Below, in pieces: positions 1-9,240 of a stretch of 37,646 nucleotides of DNA. The stretch is taken from positions 1 to 37,646 of the forward strand of contig JAFECX010000232.1 of NCBI GenBank assembly GCA_018241895.1, read 5' to 3'. The notes under the pieces were generated by a model. It did no database searches. It saw nothing but the letters and a program-made list of their open reading frames with translations, and was not told the origin of the DNA. A program made the position numbers and the translations under genes. The DNA is from Pseudomonadota bacterium. GTDB lineage: Bacteria > Pseudomonadota > Gammaproteobacteria > Burkholderiales > Burkholderiaceae_C. How positions within the stretch are numbered: the first letter of the stretch is position 1; each line of letters starts with the position of its first letter.

Positions 1-1694
1 CGATCGCGCTGCTGCCGATGCCGATGCCGGCACAAGCGGCGGGCGAGCCGGCGACGCTGGCACGTGCCCGCGCCGCGCTCGAAGCGCGCGATTTCGCGAC
101 CGCGCTGCCGCTGTACGAGCATCTGGTCGCCGCCCGCCCGGCCGATGCCGATCTGCTGATCGAAGCGGCGCGCGCGCAGGGCTACGCCGACCACAACGGC
201 GCAGCGGCACGGCTGTACCGGCAGGCGCTGCAGGCGGCGCCGGCGCGTCGCGCCGACATCCTGCCCTCGCTGGCCTGGCAGACGCTGTGGGCCGGCGACG
301 CCGGCACGGCGCTGGCGCTGTTCGACGAGCTTGCGCGTGCCGGCAAGGATCGTGCCGATCGGGCCGATGCACTCGACGGTGCCGGCCAGGCGCACCAGGC
401 GCTGGGCGATCTGGACGCTGCCGCCCGGGCCTACGCACAGGCGCTGGCGCTCGCGCCCGACCACCGCCGGCTGCAGCTGCGCCTGGCGCGGGTGCTGCTG
501 TGGCAGGACCGGCACGCCGAGGCCATCGCGCGGCTGCAGGCGCTGCAGCGCGAGGCGCCGGACGACCGCGACGTCGGCTGGACGCTGGCCAACGCGCTCA
601 ATTTCGCCGGGCGGCACCGCGCCGCCCTGCGCGAGTTCGCGCGCTGGGGGGCGCCGCGCAACGCGGGCGAGCGCGTCGACCTGGCGCGCGCCTGGTATTG
701 GGCCGGCGACGACGAACGCGCTGCCGCGCTGCTGCACGAGCCCATCGACGCCGAGGCGCGCTGGCTGCGCGACTGGCGCGTGGTGCGCGAAGCGAAGAAC
801 TACGTGTACGCCGGCATCGACGGCGCGCACGACCGCGACCACCTCGAGGTCACGGCGCTCACCGTCGGCGGCGGTTGGCGGCCGGACGCGCGCACGCTGT
901 TCGAGGTGCAGTCGCGCCAGGCGTGGATCAGGAGCCCGGATGGCGCCCCCTCGGGGCAGCAGCTGCAGGGCCTGGCACGCTGGCGGCTCGGCGCCGTCGA
1001 CGCCCCGGGCGGCGTGTGGCTGCCCTCGCTGGCGCTGCGCGCCAACCGCTACGGGCGCTGGGATTTCGTCGGCGGCACGGCACACCTCGTCTGGCTGCCG
1101 CGCGACGGCTGGCGCGTCGACGCCGACGCCAGCCGCGACACGATCGAGACGCCGCGCGCGATCGCCGCGCACATCGAGGTCGACACGGTGTCGCTGGGCG
1201 CCGACTGGAAGCCCGATGCACGCTGGAGCGCGTCGGCGGCGCTGGCCACGCTGCGGTTTTCCGACGCCAACACGCGCCAGCGCATCAACGCGCGCGTCGA
1301 CTACGCGATCGCGCTGCGCCCGCGCTGGGTGGCCGGCATCGAGGCGATGGGCTTCACGGCCTCGAACCCGAGCGGCGCACGACACGACGACCACGGCTAC
1401 TGGAACCCGAGCCGCTACCACGAGCTGCGCGCCTACAGCGCACTGGCCGTCGAGCAGCGCCCCTTCGAATTCACGGCCCGCGTGGCCTTCGGGTCGTCGC
1501 GCGAGGTCGACGGCGACGCCCGCGTGAGCCACGGCACGCCGCACCAGTGGGAGCTCGCCGTCGCTGCCGACGCCGCGCCCGGCCTGCGCCTGCGTGCCGC
1601 CATCGGCGCTTCGGGCAGCGGCTTCGGGCTGGCCGGCGGCGGCGCCGGCTACTGGCGGCGCTACGCCAGCATCGGCCTCGTCGCCTGGTTCTGA
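1..1694 (+). CDS. TPR-repeat protein with C-terminal outer-membrane beta-barrel (YaiO-like), 5' end cut off
   Basis: The frame is open to the left edge. The residues before the first ATG (position 18) read IALLP, and with the following MPMPAQA they look like the end of a Sec signal peptide, so the true start lies outside the window. Residues about 10-230 of the visible protein are Ala/Leu/Arg-rich helical repeats of TPR type. From about residue 265 the character changes to alternating aromatic/polar beta-strands, ending in Trp-Phe, a typical last strand for insertion by the Bam machinery. This layout resembles YaiO-type outer-membrane proteins, which often sit beside exopolysaccharide or glycosyltransferase genes; the upstream neighbours cannot be seen. 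The exact substrate is unknown. Outer-membrane placement is an inference from the signal-peptide remnant and the barrel-like C-terminus. Confidence 0.7.
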   Translation, partial: IALLPMPMPAQAAGEPATLARARAALEARDFATALPLYEHLVAARPADADLLIEAARAQGYADHNGAAARLYRQALQAAPARRADILPSLAWQTLWAGDAGTALALFDELARAGKDRADRADALDGAGQAHQALGDLDAAARAYAQALALAPDHRRLQLRLARVLLWQDRHAEAIARLQALQREAPDDRDVGWTLANALNFAGRHRAALREFARWGAPRNAGERVDLARAWYWAGDDERAAALLHEPIDAEARWLRDWRVVREAKNYVYAGIDGAHDRDHLEVTALTVGGGWRPDARTLFEVQSRQAWIRSPDGAPSGQQLQGLARWRLGAVDAPGGVWLPSLALRANRYGRWDFVGGTAHLVWLPRDGWRVDADASRDTIETPRAIAAHIEVDTVSLGADWKPDARWSASAALATLRFSDANTRQRINARVDYAIALRPRWVAGIEAMGFTASNPSGARHDDHGYWNPSRYHELRAYSALAVEQRPFEFTARVAFGSSREVDGDARVSHGTPHQWELAVAADAAPGLRLRAAIGASGSGFGLAGGGAGYWRRYASIGLVAWF

Positions 1695-1701
1695 GCGCCT
1701 C

Positions 1702-1721
1702 CTGGGCCGGGCGGCGCCCAG
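1702..1721. terminator. Short GC hairpin between convergent genes
   Basis: CTGGGC (1702-1707) and GCCCAG (1716-1721) form a 6-bp stem with an 8-nt loop just after the stop codon of the barrel gene and before the end of the convergent lipoprotein gene. There is no clear T-run, so terminator function is only suggested by position. Confidence 0.3.
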
Positions 1722-1783
1722 CCTGCCCGCGGTGGGGGATCAGGCAAAGCGGCCGAACCGCACGGGCCCGGGGAGCGCCAGCC

Positions 1784-2329
1784 TCAGCGGCCTTGCGCCT
1801 GCTCGCGCGGATCGAGCGCCGTCGACGTGCCCAGCACCTTGCCGTCGGCATCGAAGGTGACGCTGAACAGGCGGCTCTCGTTGACGGGCTTGTAGCGCCA
1901 GCTCCAGACCTCCTCGCGCCGCAGGTCGTAGCGCTTTTGCTCGGCCGGCCGCCCCAGCAGATCGCGCACCTGCTGGCGGCTCATGCCGGACTGCACGCGT
2001 GCGAAGTTGTCCTCGGCGAGCAGCTGGCGCAGCGAGCTCATCTTGCCGTCGGGGCCGATCGTGATGACGTAGTTGGTCCAGCCTTCGGGCTGGCGCGGAT
2101 ACTCGAGCGTGCGCGTGCCGTCGGGCGCGACCGTCACGGTGACCGGATCGCCGAACTGCCGGCGCACGTCGACCTCGCTCGAGACGCCCTCCTCCAGCTT
2201 CGCCACGCGCTGCGGGTCGCAGCCCGTCGCCAGCAACGCGATCAGCAGCAGGGCAGGCCAGGCCGGCCGCAGACGCGCGCGGATCCCGCAGCGCCGGCGC
2301 GGCACGAGGAGCGCACAGGGGTTCGTCAT
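1784..2329 (-). CDS. BamE/SmpA-like outer-membrane lipoprotein
   Basis: The 181-residue product starts with an Arg-rich segment and a hydrophobic stretch ending in a lipobox (LATGC, lipidated Cys37), so it should be an outer- or inner-membrane-anchored lipoprotein facing the periplasm. After it come two SmpA/OmlA-like halves: residues 45-95 (VDVRRQFGDP followed by an EYPRQPEGW segment) and residues 105-165 (FARVQSGMSRQQVRDLLGRP, then VWSWRY). The second half carries the pattern typical of BamE, but the protein is longer than true BamE (about 110-120 residues), so it is probably a duplicated-domain relative and not the Bam complex subunit itself. It is divergent from the DUF3460-scpA pair across a 59-bp gap. 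Function beyond envelope lipoprotein is inferred. Confidence 0.8.
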   Translation of the reverse strand: MTNPCALLVPRRRCGIRARLRPAWPALLLIALLATGCDPQRVAKLEEGVSSEVDVRRQFGDPVTVTVAPDGTRTLEYPRQPEGWTNYVITIGPDGKMSSLRQLLAEDNFARVQSGMSRQQVRDLLGRPAEQKRYDLRREEVWSWRYKPVNESRLFSVTFDADGKVLGTSTALDPREQAQGR

Positions 2330-2342
2330 CGGATCGCCTCGT

Positions 2343-2348
2343 TAGAAT
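2343..2348 (+). promoter_or_regulatory. Possible -10 element for DUF3460-scpA
   Basis: TAGAAT lies 41 bp before the DUF3460 ATG and matches a sigma-70 -10 box in five of six positions; no good -35 is seen. It overlaps a small dyad (GAATCG at 2345-2350 and CGATTC at 2355-2360) in the divergent gap shared with the lipoprotein gene. Confidence 0.35.
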
Positions 2349-2388
2349 CGGCGACGATTCTTGCACCGCCATCGCCGGCGCACCGAGC

Positions 2389-2601
2389 ATGCACTTTCAC
2401 ACCTTCTGGAAACCGTACAAGTCCGAGGTCGGCGGCTTCGTCGACGAGCTGAAGTCGCGCAAGCCCTCGCTCGAAGAGGAACAGCGCGCCGGCCGCGCGC
2501 TGCTGTGGGACCGCAAGCTCGACCGCGATGCGCTCGCGCGCTGGCGCGAGGCGCGCGTGGCGCAGCGGCCCTACGTCTACTACGAAGCCGAGGTGCGCTG
2601 A
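2389..2601 (+). CDS. DUF3460 family small protein
   Basis: This encodes a 70-residue soluble, highly charged protein. The central segment (KPSLEEEQRAGRALLWDRKL) is the recognisable core of DUF3460, a family of unknown function found mainly in Burkholderiales directly upstream of scpA. The gene ends 8 bp before the proposed GTG start of scpA, so the two are probably co-transcribed and may be translationally coupled. There are no Cys residues, membrane segments or known catalytic motifs. Family assignment rests on the recalled core and on the conserved neighbourhood; the biochemical role is unknown. Confidence 0.8.
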   Translation: MHFHTFWKPYKSEVGGFVDELKSRKPSLEEEQRAGRALLWDRKLDRDALARWREARVAQRPYVYYEAEVR

Positions 2602-2609
2602 GCGCCGGC

Positions 2610-3506
2610 GTGGCTGCCGTCGCGCACGAGGCGGCTGCGGCCGCTGAGGCCGCCGCTGGCGACGCGCTCGACGCGGCGCAGGCGTTCGCCGGCGAGCCGG
2701 CGCCGCCGCAGCCCGAGGTGGTCGATCGCATCGCCGTCGCGCGCCTGTACGGCGAGCCGCTCTTTGCGCTGCCGCAGGACCTGTACATCCCGCCCGAGGC
2801 GCTCGAGGTCTTCCTCGAAGCCTTCGAGGGCCCGCTCGACCTGCTGCTGTACCTGATCCGCAAGCAGGACTTCAACATCCTCGACATCCCGCTGGCCGAC
2901 GTGACGCGCCAGTACCTCGAGTACGTCGAGCAGATCCGCGCGCGCAACCTCGAGCTGGCCGGCGAGTACCTGCTGATGGCGGCGATGCTGATCGAGATCA
3001 AGAGCCGCATGCTGCTGCCGCCCAGGAAGGGTGCCGACGGCGGCGAGCCCGAAGATCCGCGCGCCGCGCTGGTGCGCCGGCTGGTCGAGTACGAGCGCAT
3101 CAAGCTCGCTGCCGCGCGGCTCGAGCAGTTGCCGCTCGTGGGGCGCGACTTCCTGCACGCGCAGATCCACATCGAGCAGGCGCACGAGCCGCGCTGGCCC
3201 CAGGTGCATGCCGACGAGCTGCGCCAGGCCTGGCGCGACATCGTGCAGCGCGCGCGCCTCACCGCGCACCACACGATCACGCGCGAGCAGCTGTCGGTGC
3301 GCGAGCACATGGGCATCGTGCTCAAGCGGCTGCAGGGGCGGCGCTTCGTCGAGTTCGCCGACCTGTTCGATCCGGCGCGCGGCATGCCGGTGCGGGTGGT
3401 GACCCTCATCGCTGTGCTCGAGCTCGCGCGCGAACACCTCATCGAGGTCACCCAGGCCGAGGCCTACGCACCGATCTACGTGCGGCTGGCGTACGAGCCG
3501 AACTGA
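2610..3506 (+). CDS. scpA: Segregation and condensation protein A
   Basis: ScpA is the kleisin subunit of the bacterial SMC-ScpA-ScpB condensin, which compacts and segregates the chromosome in the cytoplasm. The diagnostic N-terminal kleisin segment is present (ALEVFLEAFEGPLDLLLYLI, then ADVTRQYLEYV and EYLLMAAMLIEIKSRMLLPP), as is the C-terminal winged helix (VREHMGIVLKRL ... RFVEFADLFD ... VTLIAVLELARE). The reading frame is open further upstream, but that part overlaps the DUF3460 gene in another frame. I chose GTG 2610, eight bases after the DUF3460 stop, giving 298 residues; GTG 2718 is an alternative that removes an Ala-rich leader. In many relatives panC follows; here a convergent MFS gene does. 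Confidence 0.92.
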   Translation: MAAVAHEAAAAAEAAAGDALDAAQAFAGEPAPPQPEVVDRIAVARLYGEPLFALPQDLYIPPEALEVFLEAFEGPLDLLLYLIRKQDFNILDIPLADVTRQYLEYVEQIRARNLELAGEYLLMAAMLIEIKSRMLLPPRKGADGGEPEDPRAALVRRLVEYERIKLAAARLEQLPLVGRDFLHAQIHIEQAHEPRWPQVHADELRQAWRDIVQRARLTAHHTITREQLSVREHMGIVLKRLQGRRFVEFADLFDPARGMPVRVVTLIAVLELAREHLIEVTQAEAYAPIYVRLAYEPN

Positions 3507-3589
3507 GCGGCGCCGCCGCCGCCGAGCGGATCGACGCTCGACGCGTCACCAACCATCGCCCGGGGCCGCTGCCGCCTCACACCGTCGCG

Positions 3590-4777
3590 CTACGGAATGC
3601 GCGGCGCGAACAGCGCCAGCGTCGCGCTGGCCGCGACGACGACGCCGAGCGCAGCACCCAGCGACCAGACGCGGGCCAGCGCACCGATCAGCGGCGGCCC
3701 GATCATGAAGCCGGCATAACCGATCGCCGACACCGCCGCGATCGCGCTCGCGCGCGGCACGCCCGCGATGCGCGTGGCGGCGGTGAAGAGGATGGGAACG
3801 GCCGCCGCCAGCCCGACGCCGGCCAGCGCGAAGCCGGCCAGCGCCGCCGCGGGGTGGCGCAGCAACAGCGCGGCGGTCATCGCCAGTGCGCACAGCGCCG
3901 AGCCCGCAGCCAGCAGCCGGCCTTCGGGCCAGCGCACACGCAGCGCATCGGCGCCCAGGCGCGCAACGGCCATCGCCCCCGCGAAAACCGCGAAGCCGAG
4001 CGCCGCCGTGGCCGCGGGCTGACGCAGTTCCTGCGACAGATAGAGCGCGCTCCAGTCGTAGAGCGCGCCTTCGGCCACCATGGCAGCCAGCATCAGCAGG
4101 CCCACCAGCCAGACCTCGCCTCGCCACAGCATGCGCCGGCCCGTGCCGGCGGCAGCGCGCTGCGGCAGGTGCTGCGCGTGCAGCCGCTGCGCACCGAACC
4201 GCACCGCCACCCCCACGGCCAGCGCCAGCACAGCCAGTTGCAGCGCCGGCGCCAGGCCGAGCGCGAACATGGCGGCCACGAAGCCCGCGCCGCTCATGCC
4301 GCCGACGCTGAACAACGCGTGCAGCCGCGCCATCACCTTGCGCCCGCTCAGCAGCTCGAGCGCCGTGCCTTCGGCATTCACGGCCACGTCGAACACGCTC
4401 ATCGACGCCCCCACCAGCAGCATCAGCGCCCACAGCAGCGGCCGCGCCGGCATGTGCAGCACCGCCGCCAGACCCGACGCCAGGACGAGGCCGGCGCCCT
4501 GCACGCAGCAGCGCGTGCCCCAGCGCTCCACCAGCCTGCCCGCCACGAACAGCGCCAGCACGGCCCCGGCGGCAGCGGCCAGCAGGACGCCGGCCACGCC
4601 CAGCTCGTCGAGCCCATAGCGCACCTTCACCGACGGCACGTGCGCGCCCCAGGCCCCGGCCGCCACGCCAAGCGCCGCGAACAGGGCCGCCGCCCCACGC
4701 AGGCCGCGCGTTGGCGCGCTGCCCGTTGCGACGCCACCGGCGCCACCGGTGGTGGCAGTGCTGGCAGGCGCCTTCAT
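3590..4777 (-). CDS. MFS transporter, YbjJ-like
   Basis: The product is a 395-residue inner-membrane protein with about 12 hydrophobic segments. The first helix region (WGAHVPSVKVRYGLDELGV) and VAVNAEGTALELLSGRKVMARLHALFSVGGM closely resemble the YbjJ-type branch of the major facilitator superfamily; the latter motif marks loop 4-5 in that branch. Substrate is unknown. The ATG at 4777 gives a short cytoplasmic leader before helix 1. A much longer open frame continues upstream on the same strand to 6943, but it is antisense to the chloride-channel gene and has no homology-like content. The gene is convergent with scpA and is followed upstream by a 393-bp stretch without genes. Confidence 0.85.
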   Translation of the reverse strand: MKAPASTATTGGAGGVATGSAPTRGLRGAAALFAALGVAAGAWGAHVPSVKVRYGLDELGVAGVLLAAAAGAVLALFVAGRLVERWGTRCCVQGAGLVLASGLAAVLHMPARPLLWALMLLVGASMSVFDVAVNAEGTALELLSGRKVMARLHALFSVGGMSGAGFVAAMFALGLAPALQLAVLALAVGVAVRFGAQRLHAQHLPQRAAAGTGRRMLWRGEVWLVGLLMLAAMVAEGALYDWSALYLSQELRQPAATAALGFAVFAGAMAVARLGADALRVRWPEGRLLAAGSALCALAMTAALLLRHPAAALAGFALAGVGLAAAVPILFTAATRIAGVPRASAIAAVSAIGYAGFMIGPPLIGALARVWSLGAALGVVVAASATLALFAPRIP

Positions 4778-5170
4778 CGGCGAAAGCGAGCGCGCGCGGC
4801 GGCAGGCATCGGGGCATTGTCGCGGCCGTGCGCGCGGCCGCGCAGCCGGAGCACGAACCGAACGCAGGGCACACCCATGCACTCCCCGCCGTGTGCAGAG
4901 TGTGAGCGGCGACCCAAGTGGCGTACCAACCGAGCAAAGGTGACACGCCTCTTCGGCCGCCGCGCGCGCATTGCAGAGCGTGAACGCGCGTGCGCACGGC
5001 CAGGCATTGAGGCACCATCGCTGCGATCGGCCCTGCACGAGCCGGCACCAGGGAGGGTTGGACGACATGCGTGTGAACAGCGCGAAGCAGCCCGTCGTTC
5101 GCCCGCGCCGACGCGCGGGCCGCGGCGCGTCGGCCACGCGCCGGATCGCGGCGCTCGGGCGCGGCACGAG
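4778..5170. other. 393-bp gap without a recognisable gene
   Basis: This stretch separates the divergent MFS and chloride-channel genes, so it must hold their promoters. All six frames contain only Arg-rich, compositionally random translations. I see no convincing -35/-10 pair, tRNA, hairpin with a T-run, or long repeat. The segment 4895-4960 is slightly less GC-rich than its surroundings and is the likeliest promoter zone. Confidence 0.5.
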
Positions 5171-6553
5171 ATGCTGACCGGGCCCGAGCACGTGGACGCG
5201 GCCGCCGCATCGCCTCGGCGCCGCGCGCGAAGCGCGCTGCGGCGCGCGCTGCTGCGGATGGACCGTCCGTGGCGGCATCTGCTGCTCGCAGCGCTGGTCG
5301 GCGTCCTCGGCGCGGCCGTCGTCAGCGCGTTCAAGCACGCGCTCTTCGCGCTCGAGGCGCTGCTGGTGCACGCCCCGGGCGGTCATCTCGTGACGGCAGC
5401 CGCGGACCTGGCTCCCGCCGCGCGGCTGCTGGCACCGTTCATGGGCGGGCTGGCCGCGGGGCTGCTGTTGTGGCTGGCCGAGCGTGGGCGCGACGACGCC
5501 GCGCGCGCGGCCGACCAGGGCAGCGGCGACTACATCGAGGCGGTGGCCATCGGCGATGGCCGTCTCGACCTGCGCCGCGGGTTGCTCAAGGTCGCCGCCT
5601 CGATGCTGGTCGTCAGCACCGGCGGCGCCATCGGGCGCGAAGGGGCGATGGTGCTGCTGGCGGCGATGCTGGCGTCGACGCTGGGGCGCCGCCTGGGCCG
5701 CGTCGTCGATCTGCGGCTGCTGGTGAGCTGCGGCGCGGCCGCCGGACTCACGGCGGCCTATCACGCACCGCTGGCCGGCGCCGTCTTCGTCGCCGAGATC
5801 CTGCTCGGATCGCTCGCGCTGGCGCAGCTCGGGCCCGTCGTGGTGGCGTCGGTGATGTCGTTCGGCACGACGATGTGGCTGGGCCAGGGCGCGCTGCTCT
5901 TTCCGGTGGGCGCACTGCCGCCGGTCGAGCCGGGGCAAGCTGCCGTGCTCGTCGCCCTCGGCCTGGCCGGCGGCCTGCTCGGCGCGGCGCTGCTGCGCTG
6001 GCTGCGCCTGGCGCGCGCGCTCTTCGTCGGCTCGCGGCTGCCGCTGCCGCTGGCGTTTGCGCTCGGCGGTCTCGTGGTCGGGCTGCTGTCGCTGTGGCGG
6101 CCCGAGGTCTGGGGCAACGGCTACAGCAGCATCGAAGAGCAGCTCACGCAGGCGCAGGGCTGGCAGACGGTGGCGCTGGTGCTCGTGCTCAAGCTGCTCG
6201 CCGTCGGTGCGACGACCGGTTCGGGAGCGCCGGGTGGCGTCTTCACGCCGACGCTGTTCGCCGGCACCGCCGCCGGCGCGCTGGGCGCGGCGGCGCTCGG
6301 CGGCCTGGGGTACACGACCGGTCCGACGACGATCTATGCCATGGCCGGCATGGCGGTCCTTCTGGCGGCGACGACGCACGCCCCGGTCATGGCGGCGCTG
6401 ATGGTGTTCGAGATGACCGGCCAGTACACGCTGCTGCCCCTGCTGCTGGCCGCCTGCGTGCTGGCGGCACTGGTGTCGCGGCGCATCGAGCCGCTGTCGG
6501 TGTATGGATTGCGCGGCAGCGGCGAGCCGGGTGGCCGCGTGGCGCGACGATGA
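5171..6553 (+). CDS. clcB: ClcB-like voltage-gated chloride channel/transporter
   Basis: A polytopic inner-membrane CLC protein of 460 residues that moves Cl-. Recognisable CLC landmarks are GREGAM (155-160, containing the gating glutamate Glu157), CGAAAGLTAAYHAPLAGAVF, the WGNGYSSIEEQLT segment, and GSGAPGGVFTPTLFAG near the end of the pore, followed by ATTHAPVMAALMVFEMTGQY. These segments match the ClcB branch, in which GREGA replaces the more usual GREGP. ATG 5171 gives a 29-residue Arg-rich leader; ATG 5258 is an alternative closer to where other ClcB proteins begin. Whether it is a channel or an H+/Cl- exchanger cannot be told from sequence by eye. It stands alone, followed by a 403-bp gap. 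Confidence 0.9.
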   Translation: MLTGPEHVDAAAASPRRRARSALRRALLRMDRPWRHLLLAALVGVLGAAVVSAFKHALFALEALLVHAPGGHLVTAAADLAPAARLLAPFMGGLAAGLLLWLAERGRDDAARAADQGSGDYIEAVAIGDGRLDLRRGLLKVAASMLVVSTGGAIGREGAMVLLAAMLASTLGRRLGRVVDLRLLVSCGAAAGLTAAYHAPLAGAVFVAEILLGSLALAQLGPVVVASVMSFGTTMWLGQGALLFPVGALPPVEPGQAAVLVALGLAGGLLGAALLRWLRLARALFVGSRLPLPLAFALGGLVVGLLSLWRPEVWGNGYSSIEEQLTQAQGWQTVALVLVLKLLAVGATTGSGAPGGVFTPTLFAGTAAGALGAAALGGLGYTTGPTTIYAMAGMAVLLAATTHAPVMAALMVFEMTGQYTLLPLLLAACVLAALVSRRIEPLSVYGLRGSGEPGGRVARR

Positions 6554-6863
6554 CGCGCCCGCGTCCTGCGCCGCATCGGGCCGCGCCGCTGCGCGAACGC
6601 CTTCGAAGCACGACGCCGCGAGGACCGGCCGGCGCTCCCGGCGCGCCCTGACCACCGCCGGCCACGCTGTCTGCACGGCCCAGGTGCCGTGCCCCGCGGC
6701 CAGCGGCGAGAACCCGCGAATGCGAGAATGATCTCCCGCCGACCGGCAAGAGGATCGATGCATGACCCGCGCGGGCCGCCTGCACTGCGCGCATGCGCCG
6801 CGACCGCGCATGACGACGCCACCGCGGCAACGCGCGCCATGCGGCATGCGGCATGCGGCGCAC

Positions 6864-6886
6864 CGCACGCGGCAGCGCCGCGTGCG
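6864..6886. terminator. Strong GC hairpin upstream of suf promoter
   Basis: CGCACGCGGC (6864-6873) and GCCGCGTGCG (6877-6886) form a perfect 10-bp stem with a 3-nt loop. It ends 20 bp before the suf -35 box. It has no immediate T-run but is well placed to stop read-through from clcB into sufB. Confidence 0.4.
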
Positions 6887-6906
6887 TCGGCGCGAGCCGC
6901 CTTTGC

Positions 6907-6935
6907 TTGCACCCCCTTCTAAATACGCATACGAT
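6907..6935 (+). promoter_or_regulatory. Sigma-70 type promoter of the suf operon
   Basis: TTGCAC (6907-6912) and TACGAT (6930-6935) are separated by exactly 17 bp, each matching the consensus in four of six positions. Transcription would begin near 6942, leaving a leader of about 15 nt with a GAGAG ribosome-binding sequence before the sufB ATG. The AT-rich core (6921-6945) contains ATAC/GTAT-like half-sites that might bind an Rrf2-type regulator, but I cannot match a known operator. Confidence 0.5.
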
Positions 6936-6956
6936 ATACACATTTAGAGAGCCGCC

Positions 6957-8429
<1,473 letters not shown>

Positions 8430-8462
8430 CCAAACAATCGACTCTGCGAGGAACGGGCAGCC

Positions 8463-9236
8463 ATGACGGCCAAGCAACCCCTGCTCGAAGTCGACGCACT
8501 ACGCGTCGACGTGGGCGAGCGCAACGTGCTCAAGTCGGTCTCGCTCGAGGTGCCCGCCGGCGCGCTGGTGGTGCTGATGGGCGCCAACGGCAGCGGCAAG
8601 AGCACGCTCGGCCTGACGCTGGCCGGCCATCCGCGCTATCGCGTCACGGGCGGCAGCGCCCGCTTCGCGGGCCATGACCTGCTCGCGCGCACGCCCGAGG
8701 AGCGCGCGCGCGCGGGCCTGTTCGTGTCGTTCCAGGCGCCGCCCGAGATTCCGGGCGTCAAGAACAACCTGTTCATCCGCACCGCGCTCAACGCGGTGCG
8801 CGAGGCGCGCGGCGAGCCGCAGCTGGACGCCTTCGACTTCCTCGAAGAGGCGCGCGGCGCAGCGCGCCACCTCGGCCTGCCCGACGCGATGCTGGGCCGT
8901 CCGGTCAACGACGGCTTTTCCGGCGGCGAGCGCAAGCGCAACGAGCTGCTGCAACTGGCGCTGCTCAGGCCGCGGCTGGCGATCCTCGACGAAGCCGATT
9001 CGGGCATGGACGTCGACGGCGTGCGCGCGCTCGTCGCGCTGGTGCACGAACTGCGCGCCGCCGGTTCGGCCTTCATCGTCGTCTCGCACTACCAGCAGCT
9101 GATCGAGTCGCTCGAGCCCGACGCCGTGCTGCGCCTGGACCAGGGCTGCATCGCCGAGCGCGGCGGCCTGGAGCTGGCAGCGCAGATCGCGCGCACCGGT
9201 TTTGCGCGCACGGCGGCGGTGGCACAGGGAGCCTGA
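8463..9236 (+). CDS. sufC: SufC ATPase of the SUF complex
   Basis: An ABC-type soluble ATPase (257 residues) that drives conformational change in SufB-SufD during cluster assembly. Visible motifs are Walker A GANGSGKST (40-48), the Q-loop in SFQAPPEIPGV, the SufC-style signature FSGGERKRNELLQL, Walker B LAILDEADSGMDVDG, and the switch His in IVVSHYQQL. The FSGGE(R/K)KR form and the EADSG(M/L)D Walker B are specific to SufC compared with transporter ATPases. A GAGG sequence precedes the ATG. Its start lies 33 bp after sufB and it ends 4 bp before sufD. Confidence 0.97.
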   Translation: MTAKQPLLEVDALRVDVGERNVLKSVSLEVPAGALVVLMGANGSGKSTLGLTLAGHPRYRVTGGSARFAGHDLLARTPEERARAGLFVSFQAPPEIPGVKNNLFIRTALNAVREARGEPQLDAFDFLEEARGAARHLGLPDAMLGRPVNDGFSGGERKRNELLQLALLRPRLAILDEADSGMDVDGVRALVALVHELRAAGSAFIVVSHYQQLIESLEPDAVLRLDQGCIAERGGLELAAQIARTGFARTAAVAQGA

Positions 9237-9240
9237 ACCC

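Larger units (their letters stand above)
6554..6956. other. 403-bp gap upstream of the suf operon
   Basis: No coding frame here looks real. The stretch holds three tandem copies of CATGCGG (6838-6858), a strong hairpin (6864-6886) and the suf promoter (6907-6935). The final 50 bases are conspicuously AT-richer than the rest of the window. Confidence 0.6.

Noticed and set aside
6838..6858. Three copies of CATGCGG as possible iterons or operator
   Set aside because: The 7-bp units are short and embedded in similar GC-rich sequence; there is no AT-rich origin region or replication gene nearby.
3590..6943. An 1117-codon open frame on the minus strand
   Set aside because: Only the last 395 codons (MFS transporter) are real. 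The upstream part is antisense to clcB and looks random.
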